A DNA stretch of 32,226 nt. Origin: JBAZDV01 sp041669745 (GTDB lineage Archaea > Thermoplasmatota > Thermoplasmata > Methanomassiliicoccales > Methanomethylophilaceae). Below are positions 1 to 7,576 of the stretch, in pieces. The DNA is taken from positions 1 to 32,226 of the forward strand of contig JBAYAO010000008.1 in assembly GCA_041669745.1 (NCBI GenBank). Direction: 5' to 3'. Under the pieces are notes generated by a model that was not told the origin of the DNA, made no database searches, and saw only the letters and a program-made list of their open reading frames with translations. How positions within the stretch are numbered: position 1 is the stretch's first letter; each line of letters starts with the position of its first letter. Made by a program: the position numbers and the translations under genes.

Positions 1-1504
1 AAGCCGTTCCAAATAGCCTACATACCGATTCTGTAATCTCGTTGACCAGCGGTACGGCAAAAACTCCCAAAACTATGCAGAGAGACGCCAATACCACAAG
101 AGGGAAAATCATCGTTCTGTACACAGGCCCTGGTTTTGCCACCGCTTCCGATCTTGGACGTCCCAGGAACATGAACCCGTACAGTCTTGCATACGAGACC
201 GCCGCCATCATTCCGCATATTCCCAATGCCGCAACGACCAACGGAATCACCAATCTTAGAACGGATTCTGTCGTATCTGCACTGACCAACGTCTTGATCA
301 TCAACCATTCACTTATGAAACCATTTAGCGGAGGAATTGCCGCCATCGCGAGAGTGCCTATCAATGCAAACACCGAAATTACGGGCATGACCTTTGCCAG
401 CCCTCCCATCTTCTCTATCGCATGTTCCCCTGTACAGTTCTCCACGGTGCCAACGGTCATCAGCATCAACGATTTGAATAACGAGTGATTTATAGTGTGC
501 AAAATCGCGGCAACGACCATCACAGCAACCAGGGACTCGGAACCTATCTGTGAGAACAGCATCGCGGCGGAGATACACATGACGACAAGAGCCATGTTCT
601 CCATACTGGAATATGCCAGTATCCTTCTCGGTTCCGTTTGGACCAATGATTCCATTGCACCCCAGATCGCTGTGGCAGACGACATCAGAAGCATTAGGAC
701 GATCAAAAATATATTGTCAGGCACACCTATCCAGAGAAAAATCCCTTTGACTAGGATCATTATTGCGACATTGGAACATACGGTTGAAAGCAACGTTACC
801 GTATGTATCGGCGCACCTGCATAAAGATCCGGCATCCAAGCATGAAATGGAAGTATTCCCAATTTTGTACCGAATCCGATGAAAAGCAGAAGAATCAGCA
901 CTGAGGAAACCATTGATCCCGCAATCGAACTTATGCCGTTCATCTCCGAAAGGACATACGTTCCTGAAATCGACCACATTGCTGCAAAAACCAACATGAT
1001 CAGGAGTCCGCCCATGTGAGTCATCGTAAAATATCTCCATCTCGATGTTTCATCCGCACCGTAGCACATCAAGAATGTTGTGACGGAGACCAGTTCCCAC
1101 GCAACCAACAATAATATGACGGAGTCCGCAGACATCGCTAAAATACAGGCTATGAACAACAGATTCGTTAAACATACGTACTTTTCATCATCTGATACCT
1201 CAAATCCTACCGAATGGATTACCACCATGAGAAAGACCAAGGAAGAAATCGATATCAGCAGTCTTGTGAACTGGTCAAACATCAGATTATAGGATCCAAC
1301 AGCGGAAGGTATGACAAATTCGTAAGAAAAATCCCCGATGACAAAATACGTAAGGACTCCTACAATACTGGAGAATGCACAGAGCACAAGACCTATGCCT
1401 TTCAGTGTGCCTCCCTTTAAGGGTACCACTGATACGACCATACCCAAAACAGCCGGAAGTACCAATAGAGAAAGATACGACTCAACTGCCAACAACCGTG
1501 ACAC
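1..1504 (-). CDS. HyfB/NuoL/MrpD-type proton-conducting membrane subunit, C-terminus cut by the window edge
   Basis: The minus strand is open from position 1 up to a GTG at 1504, giving 501 residues without a stop and running off the window. The protein is almost entirely hydrophobic helices, as expected for a membrane antiporter subunit of hydrogenase 4, energy-converting hydrogenase or complex I. Family signs are the W-M-P-D-L-Y-x-G-A-P segment near residue 224 and P-P-L-N-G-F-I-S-E-W near residue 390; the latter is closest to HyfB-type subunits as I remember them. These proteins move H+ or Na+ across the cytoplasmic membrane, driven by a redox module. The partner genes must lie left of the window, so the complex cannot be named. 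The start is uncertain: GTG 1504 has a weak purine-rich stretch ahead, and TTG 1495 or 1492 is also possible. Confidence 0.85.
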   Translation of the reverse strand, partial: MSRLLAVESYLSLLVLPAVLGMVVSVVPLKGGTLKGIGLVLCAFSSIVGVLTYFVIGDFSYEFVIPSAVGSYNLMFDQFTRLLISISSLVFLMVVIHSVGFEVSDDEKYVCLTNLLFIACILAMSADSVILLLVAWELVSVTTFLMCYGADETSRWRYFTMTHMGGLLIMLVFAAMWSISGTYVLSEMNGISSIAGSMVSSVLILLLFIGFGTKLGILPFHAWMPDLYAGAPIHTVTLLSTVCSNVAIMILVKGIFLWIGVPDNIFLIVLMLLMSSATAIWGAMESLVQTEPRRILAYSSMENMALVVMCISAAMLFSQIGSESLVAVMVVAAILHTINHSLFKSLMLMTVGTVENCTGEHAIEKMGGLAKVMPVISVFALIGTLAMAAIPPLNGFISEWLMIKTLVSADTTESVLRLVIPLVVAALGICGMMAAVSYARLYGFMFLGRPRSEAVAKPGPVYRTMIFPLVVLASLCIVLGVFAVPLVNEITESVCRLFGTA

Positions 1505-1612
1505 CTGCCCTTACTGCCAATAGGAACGTCTGTACCCTTCTCCTGACCTCATGCACCCGTATGCCTACCTATTCTTAAGCATTTCCAAATGAAGTGGGCA
1601 TGGACATGGATT

Positions 1613-2011
1613 TTAATCAAGCAGCGCGTACATGTCTATGGCATGTATCACATTTGAATCGGTGTCGCGAAATGATGTATAGACTCCCATTGGTCCTCTC
1701 GTTGGATCACGTACGAATACGACACCTTCGTCTATCAGACGTCTGTGGAGATCGTACGGATTCTCGACACCGATGTACACACCTGTGTCAACGCCTACGG
1801 TCTGACTCCTTCTCAGTAAAAAGATGGCTTTCTCCCTCGAAACGACCGCTTCCCTTTCGTTCTCGAGAACGACCTTCATCTTCAGGATGTCCCTGTAAAA
1901 ACCGATAGACCTCGAAACGTCCTTAACTGGAATCATAACCGCGAAAATATTCTCGGGCAATCCCTCTTCCGTATATGTGAAATTCCCTCCGTGCGGATCT
2001 CCCAAAGGCAT
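1613..2011 (-). CDS. Glyoxalase/bleomycin-resistance (VOC) fold protein
   Basis: This 132-residue protein has the single-domain VOC layout. The stretch from about residue 23 (F-A-V-M-I-P-V-K-D-V) is followed by S-I-G-F-Y-R-D-I-L, the usual first beta strand and helix, and it ends with F-R-D-T-D-S-N-V-I, the usual last strand with an acidic turn. Members bind a metal and act as glyoxalases, dioxygenases, epimerases or resistance proteins. The normal metal histidine of the first strand is not obvious here, so no substrate can be given. About 20 residues precede the fold. The start at 2011 is favoured because a TATA-like box lies 25 bases upstream, predicting a leaderless mRNA. The gene is divergent from mrp across 85 bases, with no functional link visible. 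Confidence 0.8.
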   Translation of the reverse strand: MPLGDPHGGNFTYTEEGLPENIFAVMIPVKDVSRSIGFYRDILKMKVVLENEREAVVSREKAIFLLRRSQTVGVDTGVYIGVENPYDLHRRLIDEGVVFVRDPTRGPMGVYTSFRDTDSNVIHAIDMYALLD

Positions 2012-2031
2012 GAGGTAAACAACGCTTACAA

Positions 2032-2039
2032 ATATTAAA
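2032..2039 (-). promoter_or_regulatory. TATA-like box for the VOC gene
   Basis: On the minus strand this reads TTTAATAT, centred about 25 bases before the ATG at 2011. This fits archaeal box A spacing for a leaderless transcript. Confidence 0.45.
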
Positions 2040-2081
2040 CAGATTCCGATAAGCCTTTAACAATGAATAACCTCTACCCAC

Positions 2082-2088
2082 GGGAGGG
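2082..2088 (+). promoter_or_regulatory. Ribosome binding site of mrp
   Basis: GGGAGGG lies 8 bases before the ATG at 2097. It is one of the clearest Shine-Dalgarno sequences in the window and supports this start over later ATGs. Confidence 0.6.
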
Positions 2089-2096
2089 AATCCTTT

Positions 2097-2915
2097 ATGG
2101 CAAAACCGATGATAAACTCTGAAGACTTCAAACTCCAAGAGAGCCTTGGAAAGATAAAACATGTCATCATCGTGATGAGCGGGAAGGGCGGTGTCGGAAA
2201 GAGCACGGTCTCATCCAACCTTGCGGTGTCTTTATCGATGAAGGGATATCAAACCGGTCTCATGGATATAGATATCACAGGACCGAACATCCCTAAGATG
2301 TTCGGCGTCGAGGGCGAAAAATTGGTCGTAAATCAGGAAAGACTCGTTCCGATCGATGTACCGCCGTCGCTGAAACTCATGTCCATGGCCTTTCTGTTGC
2401 CCGATAAGGATTCACCGGTTATGTGGAGAGGACCAGTGAAGATGGGCGCGATCAGACAGTTCATCGAGGACGTTGCATGGGGCGAGCTCGACTATCTTGT
2501 AGTGGATATGCCGCCGGGGACCGGCGATGAGGCATTGTCGATAGTACAGCTTATCCCCAAGGCGGACGGCATGGTGATCGTAACGACACCTCAGGATGTT
2601 GCGCTTCTCGATTCCAGGAAGTCGATCATGTTCTCAGCTCAGGCGAAGATCCCGATAATCGGTCTCATAGAGAATATGAGTGGTTTCGTATGTCCTCACT
2701 GCAAAAAGGTAACTAACATCTTCAAATCGGGTGGCGGTGAGGCTACCGCCAAAGAGATGAACATACAGTTCTTGGGACGTATCCCCATCGAGCCTAAGAT
2801 CGTTGAGTCCGGAGATTCGGGCATGCCGATCGTCATAGATGATCCGGACTCTGAATCTGCCAAAGCATTCAATACGATCATAGATAAGATCGTCGCCACA
2901 GTGGAAGCAACATGA
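2097..2915 (+). CDS. mrp: Mrp/NBP35 (ApbC) family P-loop ATPase, iron-sulfur cluster carrier
   Basis: This 272-residue protein carries the deviant Walker A G-K-G-G-V-G-K-S at residues 29-36, a D-x-D-x-x-G-P-N-I-P segment near residue 60, P-P-G-T-G-D-E near residue 140, and a C-P-H-C pair at residues 199 and 202. These are the hallmarks of Mrp/Nbp35 proteins, which bind a bridging [4Fe-4S] cluster between two subunits through the CxxC pair and deliver it to target enzymes in the cytoplasm. A short N-terminus without extra cysteines makes it the archaeal short form. It overlaps the NifX-like gene by 4 bases (ATGA), so the two are co-translated, which fits a joint role in metal-cluster handling. 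A radical SAM gene (queE) lies convergently just beyond. Confidence 0.93.
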   Translation: MAKPMINSEDFKLQESLGKIKHVIIVMSGKGGVGKSTVSSNLAVSLSMKGYQTGLMDIDITGPNIPKMFGVEGEKLVVNQERLVPIDVPPSLKLMSMAFLLPDKDSPVMWRGPVKMGAIRQFIEDVAWGELDYLVVDMPPGTGDEALSIVQLIPKADGMVIVTTPQDVALLDSRKSIMFSAQAKIPIIGLIENMSGFVCPHCKKVTNIFKSGGGEATAKEMNIQFLGRIPIEPKIVESGDSGMPIVIDDPDSESAKAFNTIIDKIVATVEAT

Positions 2916-3247
2916 AGATAGGCGTTCTTTCCGAAGGTGATGACCTGTCTGCATACGTGGCAGATGATTTCGGTCATGCGCCTTTCTTCCTTATCGTCGA
3001 CTACGATACTTTGGATTACGTCACAGTCAAGAATGAATTCATAGAATCGGAAGGTGCTGGGATGAAGGTGGCCGATGCCATCATCGCCCTCGGGGTCGAT
3101 GCGGTCATTACAGGAGGGATAGGTGCGCACGGGTACGATAAACTCACAGCGGCCGGCATCAAAGTGTCATTCGACGAAGAAGGCACTGTCGGGGAATGTA
3201 TCGAGAATTTTAAGAGAAGATACGAATTCCAGAAGAAATTCGAGTGA
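2912..3247 (+). CDS. NifX/NifB-C-terminal-like dinitrogenase iron-molybdenum cofactor domain protein
   Basis: This 111-residue protein matches the small alpha/beta NifX-type domain: an opening M-K-I-G-V strand, a G-H-A-P-F-F-L-I-V-D turn near residue 25, and the conserved V-I-T-G-G-I-G region near residue 70 followed by G-I-K-V. Related proteins bind Fe-S or FeMo-cofactor precursors. In archaea without nitrogenase they are common as stand-alone genes beside Mrp ATPases, and their role there is unsettled. No nif gene is seen here, so a nitrogen-fixation role is not supported. The start overlaps the mrp stop by 4 bases. The stop codon directly abuts the convergent stop of queE with no gap. Confidence 0.85.
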   Translation: MKIGVLSEGDDLSAYVADDFGHAPFFLIVDYDTLDYVTVKNEFIESEGAGMKVADAIIALGVDAVITGGIGAHGYDKLTAAGIKVSFDEEGTVGECIENFKRRYEFQKKFE

Positions 3248-3871
3248 TCAGACGCCTCTCCTGTTCCCCCATATGATCTTATGCAGCTGGGGCAGGACCC
3301 TTACGTTCAGCCTGCGCTCTATGACCTCTTCGACCAATGGTTCTATATCCATCCCGCCTACAGGACTGAAGACGATGTCGGAAAGCGCGGGATACCTTTC
3401 CATTACGTCCACAGCGTACTCCAGATCGCGTCCGTCTGCGATCACAAACTTCAGCTGATCCTTCCTCTTCAGGAGACCTATGTTCGATAACAGCATCCTG
3501 TCCGCCATGCCAGATACCGGACATTTGATGTCCATGCTTATGATTATGTATTCTGAGTCCGGCACGTCTGCGACACTGATCGAACCGTTCGTTTCCAGAA
3601 CGGTTAACTTACGGGCATCGACGAGTCTGCTCAGCAATTCGATACAATCTTTCTGAAGGAGCGGTTCACCGCCGGTAAGACAGACATTGACATCGTCCTT
3701 GACAAGATCCATGATCTGATCGATGGACATCTTCTGACCGCCCGTTAGTGCATAATCCGTATCACACCAGGAACAACTGAGATTACAGCCTACGGTCCTT
3801 ATGAAATACGTCAAAGATCCTATCGTCTTGCCTTCACCCTGGATCGATCTAAAAGCTTCGCAGATTTGCAT
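3248..3871 (-). CDS. queE: 7-carboxy-7-deazaguanine synthase (radical SAM)
   Basis: QueE converts 6-carboxytetrahydropterin to 7-carboxy-7-deazaguanine using S-adenosylmethionine and a [4Fe-4S] cluster. The 207-residue protein has the short QueE signature: F-R-S-I-Q-G-E-G near residue 10, cluster cysteines C29, C33 and C36 (C-x3-C-x2-C), and G-G-E-P-L near residue 67. The length fits the compact QueE family rather than full radical SAM enzymes. It is the last gene of a tight minus-strand run. The gap to queC is only 4 bases, and queD lies just upstream, giving the complete set that builds preQ0, the precursor of archaeosine at position 15 of archaeal tRNAs. The GTP cyclohydrolase and the tRNA transglycosylase are not in the window. 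Confidence 0.95.
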   Translation of the reverse strand: MQICEAFRSIQGEGKTIGSLTYFIRTVGCNLSCSWCDTDYALTGGQKMSIDQIMDLVKDDVNVCLTGGEPLLQKDCIELLSRLVDARKLTVLETNGSISVADVPDSEYIIISMDIKCPVSGMADRMLLSNIGLLKRKDQLKFVIADGRDLEYAVDVMERYPALSDIVFSPVGGMDIEPLVEEVIERRLNVRVLPQLHKIIWGNRRGV

Positions 3872-3875
3872 TGGA

Positions 3876-4547
3876 TCACTCGTATTCTATTTCGTCTTCA
3901 AAACCGGCCTCGTGGAACCCTTTCAATCTCAGCTGGCAGGAATCGCATTTTCCGCATGCCTTCTCACCGCCTTCATAGCATGACCATGTCAGATGGAGCG
4001 GCGCTTTCAATTTCTTTCCGAGACGCACGATATCTGCTTTGGATGCTTTGAGAATGGGCGTCTCGATCTTTATCGGTCTGCCTTCGACACCCGCTTTGGT
4101 ACCGACCTTGATCATTTTCTCGTAGGCACTGAAGAATTCGGGACGGCAGTCGGGATACCCTGAATAATCGACCGAATTCGCACCTATGAAAATCCTGTCT
4201 GAATCCGTAGACTCGCATAACCCCACTGCCACCGAAAGCATGATTATATTCCTGGCCGGGACGTATGTGATCGGGATGTCTGCACCCATTTTGCTCTCAT
4301 CACGATTTTCCGGTACATCCAGCTCCTGCCTCGTGAGCGCAGAACGGAACATGCTTAGGTCCAGGTCCACTATCAGGTGTTCGACCCCGTAGTAAGCTGC
4401 AACATTTGCGGCAGAGATCAATTCCTTACTGTGCTTCTGACCATACCTGAAACTCAATGCCGTAACATGGTGTCCATCTGCCAATGCCTTTGCGAGTGTG
4501 GTGGTGGAATCCAATCCACCCGAAAGAAGGGCTATTGCTCTCGACAT
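3876..4547 (-). CDS. queC: 7-cyano-7-deazaguanine (preQ0) synthase
   Basis: QueC uses ATP and ammonia to turn 7-carboxy-7-deazaguanine into preQ0. The 223-residue protein opens with the PP-loop ATP pyrophosphatase motif S-G-G-L-D-S at residues 9-14. It has R-Y-G-Q-K-H near residue 34 and V-P-A-R-N near residue 96, and ends with the zinc cysteines C190, C198, C201 and C204 in the typical C-x7-C-x2-C-x2-C array. All expected residues are present and the length is normal. It lies 2 bases downstream of queD and 4 bases upstream of queE, so the three are one translational block. In archaea the product feeds archaeosine rather than queuosine. Confidence 0.96.
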   Translation of the reverse strand: MSRAIALLSGGLDSTTTLAKALADGHHVTALSFRYGQKHSKELISAANVAAYYGVEHLIVDLDLSMFRSALTRQELDVPENRDESKMGADIPITYVPARNIIMLSVAVGLCESTDSDRIFIGANSVDYSGYPDCRPEFFSAYEKMIKVGTKAGVEGRPIKIETPILKASKADIVRLGKKLKAPLHLTWSCYEGGEKACGKCDSCQLRLKGFHEAGFEDEIEYE

Positions 4548-4549
4548 TC

Positions 4550-5023
4550 CTACAGCTCCAATGAATACCAGGCCGTTTGGCCCCTCTCCTCGTCAAGACC
4601 TATCGATACATTCCTGATGTTCGAAGGAAATTCTACGTCCTCTATCAGTCTCTCCGTCATCATCTTTGCCATCTCTTCTGCTGTCGTTGTGGGAATGTCG
4701 AGGATCACAACATCCTCTCTCGGAAACACATACCTCTTTTCACATGAGACTGCTTCGACCGACGTTTCCGTTACTGTCAGTTTAGTATCGGCAGACTTAC
4801 CCGGCAGAATAGTTTTATGGTCCAGCTCTGCAACGAAAGTTCTGAGTTCCTTCTTAAGAACGACAAAATCCATAACCATGCCATCCTTTCCTATATCCCC
4901 TTCCAATCTAAGACGCAGGATATATGAATGGCCGTGAAGCCTTGAACATTTCTCGTGTCTGGGTATGAAATGACATGCCGAGAAACGTATGCCAGAATGT
5001 CCTCCGTCAATTTCTAGAATCAT
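4550..5023 (-). CDS. queD: 6-carboxytetrahydropterin synthase (6-pyruvoyl-tetrahydropterin synthase family)
   Basis: QueD makes 6-carboxy-5,6,7,8-tetrahydropterin from dihydroneopterin triphosphate. In this 157-residue protein the zinc ligands are visible as H18 and the H30-G-H32 pair, the catalytic cysteine is C26 (C-x3-H-G-H spacing), and the D68-H69 pair of the catalytic relay follows. A glutamate-rich end (D-E-E-R-G-Q-T-A-W-Y) completes the family pattern. The start overlaps the end of mtxX by 17 bases, and the stop is 2 bases before queC, so it is translated as part of the L10e-dph2-mtxX-queDCE run. Confidence 0.94.
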   Translation of the reverse strand: MILEIDGGHSGIRFSACHFIPRHEKCSRLHGHSYILRLRLEGDIGKDGMVMDFVVLKKELRTFVAELDHKTILPGKSADTKLTVTETSVEAVSCEKRYVFPREDVVILDIPTTTAEEMAKMMTERLIEDVEFPSNIRNVSIGLDEERGQTAWYSLEL

Positions 5024-5777
5024 CTGTTTCCTCCGTTAGTCTCATCGCCAAGGCTATCGAATCCTTGTAATCCGTCTTGGCCCTCGATGTATCAACGAAT
5101 ACGATGTTCGTATTTACCAATGGCGCACCCAAGGCCTTGGCCCCTCCCATAAAATGAAGTGTTCTGAAGATCAGATTTCCGGATATACCGTCAGGTGCGA
5201 TTATCAGATCGGCTTTCTTTACAGCAGATTCGATCAATATCTCCGCATGGTACGCATCGTATCCTTCGCTCAGAAGTTTATCCGTCAGCTCCAATGCATC
5301 TCGTATAGTTCGGTCCACGGTTGGATTTCTTCCCATGTCGTCCTTTCTTCCGCCAGACATGACTGCGATTTTTGTTCCCATCCCGAGTTTCTTCATCAGT
5401 CTGACGCTTCTTACCGCGAGTTCGTATTTCTGATCCACCGTCCAGCCTTCATCGATACCAACCGGTGTTGCCAATATGAGTTTCTCGCCGACCGGCTCCA
5501 GAAGAACGACCCTTTCCAACTCATTGACTCCCAGCCTTTCCTTCAGTATAGGCAGCAAAATCGATGACGACATGTCACCGCGTACCGCGGCATCTATCTT
5601 CCCTGTCACAAGATCATCGACCAATTTGTACGGATCGGTGTATACTACGACGTTTCCTTTTGTTCCGGAAACCGTCCTCTTCACTTTTCCCGACTGTCCG
5701 TCACATCCTATACCTACGACAACATTTGGAAGAGGACCATTGAGTAATGTCTCCGAAGTATACATGTCAGGTCCCAT
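5007..5777 (-). CDS. mtxX: Methanogenesis marker protein 4, MtxX
   Basis: This 256-residue protein resembles MtxX (methanogenesis marker 4), a family known from methanogens and distantly related to phosphate acyltransferases. Recognisable segments are V-V-V-G-I-G near residue 20, A-A-V-R-G-D-M-S-S-S near residue 63, V-M-S-G-G-R-K-D-D-M-G-R near residue 138, and the late A-P-D-G-I-S-G-N-L region. Its biochemical role is unknown; an early proposal as a methyltransferase was based on gene neighbourhood. It is the main evidence that the organism is a methanogen. The ATG at 5777 may be preceded functionally by a second ATG at 5765. The gene follows dph2 by 12 bases and overlaps queD, placing it inside a translation and tRNA-modification operon. 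Assignment is by memory of the family, not by a search. Confidence 0.8.
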   Translation of the reverse strand: MGPDMYTSETLLNGPLPNVVVGIGCDGQSGKVKRTVSGTKGNVVVYTDPYKLVDDLVTGKIDAAVRGDMSSSILLPILKERLGVNELERVVLLEPVGEKLILATPVGIDEGWTVDQKYELAVRSVRLMKKLGMGTKIAVMSGGRKDDMGRNPTVDRTIRDALELTDKLLSEGYDAYHAEILIESAVKKADLIIAPDGISGNLIFRTLHFMGGAKALGAPLVNTNIVFVDTSRAKTDYKDSIALAMRLTEETDDSRN

Positions 5778-5789
5778 GCTCTCAGGTTC

Positions 5790-6788
5790 TTATAACTCTT
5801 TTCGAGGTCTAATCGTATCAAATACGTAGTCCTTCCACTCTCTGACTCCTAGGGCCACTTCTGCTTCCGGAGGTGTCAAAATAGGCTTATCGTACCTCGA
5901 ATAATCATCCATGGCAAGTCTCGGACACGCGGTGTTGATATAGACATCCACACGATACGAAAGAAGATTCTGCGGTGAAAGTTCGTTCATGTACGCTTTG
6001 TATGCAACCTTTCCTTTCTCCCTGATCAGAGTCATCAATTCATCGGCAATCGCATCCCGGTTTTGACCTATCTTGCTGCTTACGATCACCAGAAAGGAAT
6101 GCCCGTTCTTTGAACTTTCAATGGCAGCGAATCTCTTGCGAAGAATCCTGTCTTTTACATCATCGACGGACCTTAACTCCCCTGTGGTCGGATTGAGAAC
6201 AGAGATCGCCTTTCCGACGCCGAAGGCTGCGGCAAGAGGGTGGAAATCCCCCTCGCCTATGTACAAAAATCCGTCCACTTTGCCTACAACAGCTTCTGCC
6301 GAACTGCAATTGCAACCCAAAACCTGGCCTGGGTATAGTACCCTTTTGTCTCCGATGCCCACAAAGACCTCCTTTCCCGACGCTTCCAGTACCTCTTTGG
6401 CCTGGGATATGCACTGTATATACTGAACGGTGGCCAGCAATCCGATTTTCGAAGGCAATTCTGAAGCTATCTTCCTCACTGACTCCCTGATATCGACCGA
6501 GTAGAGAGCCTCTACGTAAAGAACGTCCTTGTCCTCGCCCTGCGACGGAATCGGTGAATGTCCGAAATGTACCAACGCATCTGCGACATCCTTGTAATCG
6601 ACGAACAGGTCGCACGCACCGTAACATGGGTCACCCAGGATGATAAAACCCGCTCCTGTCTCCCTGGATAAAGAATCGACAATCTCCGTCGCCTGGAGTT
6701 TAAGACCCTCCGGCAACTGGAGTGCAACGGAGGCATAGCCCCCGTCGCGTATCCACGCAGCAATATGTTCGAGTTTAAGATCGAACAT
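5790..6788 (-). CDS. dph2: 2-(3-amino-3-carboxypropyl)histidine synthase (diphthamide biosynthesis)
   Basis: Dph2 is a non-canonical radical SAM enzyme that transfers an aminocarboxypropyl group from SAM to a histidine of elongation factor 2, the first step to diphthamide. The three cluster cysteines are present in order and near their Pyrococcus positions: C59 in G-D-P-C-Y-G-A-C-D, C159 in L-G-C-N-C, and C288 in T-A-C-P-R-L. The length of 332 residues is normal for the archaeal homodimer. The frame is open upstream to 6902, but that part lies inside the L10e gene. The ATG at 6788 (M-F-D-L-K) gives the family's usual N-terminus and sits 2 bases after the L10e stop. Confidence 0.94.
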   Translation of the reverse strand: MFDLKLEHIAAWIRDGGYASVALQLPEGLKLQATEIVDSLSRETGAGFIILGDPCYGACDLFVDYKDVADALVHFGHSPIPSQGEDKDVLYVEALYSVDIRESVRKIASELPSKIGLLATVQYIQCISQAKEVLEASGKEVFVGIGDKRVLYPGQVLGCNCSSAEAVVGKVDGFLYIGEGDFHPLAAAFGVGKAISVLNPTTGELRSVDDVKDRILRKRFAAIESSKNGHSFLVIVSSKIGQNRDAIADELMTLIREKGKVAYKAYMNELSPQNLLSYRVDVYINTACPRLAMDDYSRYDKPILTPPEAEVALGVREWKDYVFDTIRPRKEL

Positions 6789-6790
6789 GC

Positions 6791-7309
6791 CTATACAACA
6801 AGCTCTTTGCCTTTCTCGACATCGATGTAACAGGGAGTGGGGAACTTCATAGAAGCCTTCCATAACGCGAGCTTCGCCGTACCGAAGGCTGTGGGCGTGC
6901 AACTGACCGAAAGAACGATCTGATTACGTTCCATTCTCGCCGCGATACTGACATTCTTCCCGAATGCTGCACGCATCCCACTCGAGACACGGTCCGCACC
7001 TGCGCCAGTCGCAAGTTTGTTCTCCCTGAGTACGATATGGGGATACACCCTGACCCTCAGATGATAATTGGCCACACCCGCCTCCTTGGACAGAAGCCTG
7101 TTCGCGGCGATACGGCCCGCCTCAAGCGAGGTGTGCCTGATCTGCACACGATTCTTCACCTTCAGGGAGAGGACCACTGGGAAATCTTCCTGAAGGTTTC
7201 CCATATCATACTGACTGATTCTGCTGTTAGGGATTCCACCCATGTATTTTTTGCGGGCATAGGCCATCCCTTTGACCTCTCTGTACATAACTGCGGGCTT
7301 TCTTACCAT
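6791..7309 (-). CDS. rpl10e: Large ribosomal subunit protein L10e (uL16 family)
   Basis: This 172-residue protein has the L10e pattern: M-V-R-K-P-A at the start, Y-M-G-G-I-P-N near residue 22, an R-I-A-A-N-R-L-L segment, and V-Y-P-H-I-V-L-R-E-N-K near residue 88. The loop A-D-R-V-S-S-G-M-R-A-A-F-G near residue 105 is the conserved rRNA-binding loop near the peptidyl transferase centre. It is the first gene of a six-gene minus-strand run (rpl10e, dph2, mtxX, queD, queC, queE) with gaps of 2, 12, -17, 2 and 4 bases. A TATA-like box lies about 56 bases upstream, leaving a short untranslated leader. Length and motifs are normal. Confidence 0.96.
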   Translation of the reverse strand: MVRKPAVMYREVKGMAYARKKYMGGIPNSRISQYDMGNLQEDFPVVLSLKVKNRVQIRHTSLEAGRIAANRLLSKEAGVANYHLRVRVYPHIVLRENKLATGAGADRVSSGMRAAFGKNVSIAARMERNQIVLSVSCTPTAFGTAKLALWKASMKFPTPCYIDVEKGKELVV

Positions 7310-7361
7310 TTACGCCACCTGTTGGATAGTTATTTTGCGAAAGCAGACAGTCCCCAGATTG

Positions 7362-7369
7362 TATTTAAA
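7362..7369 (-). promoter_or_regulatory. TATA-like box of the rpl10e operon
   Basis: The minus strand reads TTTAAATA, a close box A match. The predicted transcript start near 7340 leaves about 30 bases of leader before the L10e ATG at 7309. Confidence 0.5.
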
Positions 7370-7531
7370 GACTGTTACTCCACACGGTCGTCACAACCAA
7401 GACTTCCCAATCATACATCCGATATAAGGGTTTCCATACCTTTCCTGGAAATTATGTTCGCCGTCCGCAGAAGACGTGCCCTTTTTCATCGCAATGACGT
7501 ATATGAAATCAGCCAGACCTTTCCCAATCCT

Positions 7532-7540
7532 AAATATATC
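7532..7540 (+). promoter_or_regulatory. TATA-like box for the 339-residue orphan gene
   Basis: AAATATATC is centred about 40 bases before the ATG at 7577. Together with the rpl10e box it marks 7310-7576 as a divergent promoter region. The rest of this 267-base gap holds only a weak inverted repeat (TTTCCA/TGGAAA, near 7431-7452) and no gene. Confidence 0.4.
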
Positions 7541-7576
7541 TCCGAGACATACATCATAGTATCAGAGGGTATTTGG

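Noticed and set aside
42..488. Plus-strand open frame of 148 codons
   Set aside because: It is the shadow of the minus-strand membrane subunit, whose frame reads as a recognisable protein throughout.
6789..6902. N-terminal extension of Dph2 by 38 residues
   Set aside because: It lies inside the L10e coding region, and the internal ATG at 6788 gives the family N-terminus.
7037..7576. Upstream extension of the 339-residue orphan by 180 codons
   Set aside because: It runs antisense through the L10e gene and its divergent promoter; the ATG after the TATA-like box at 7532 is the better start.
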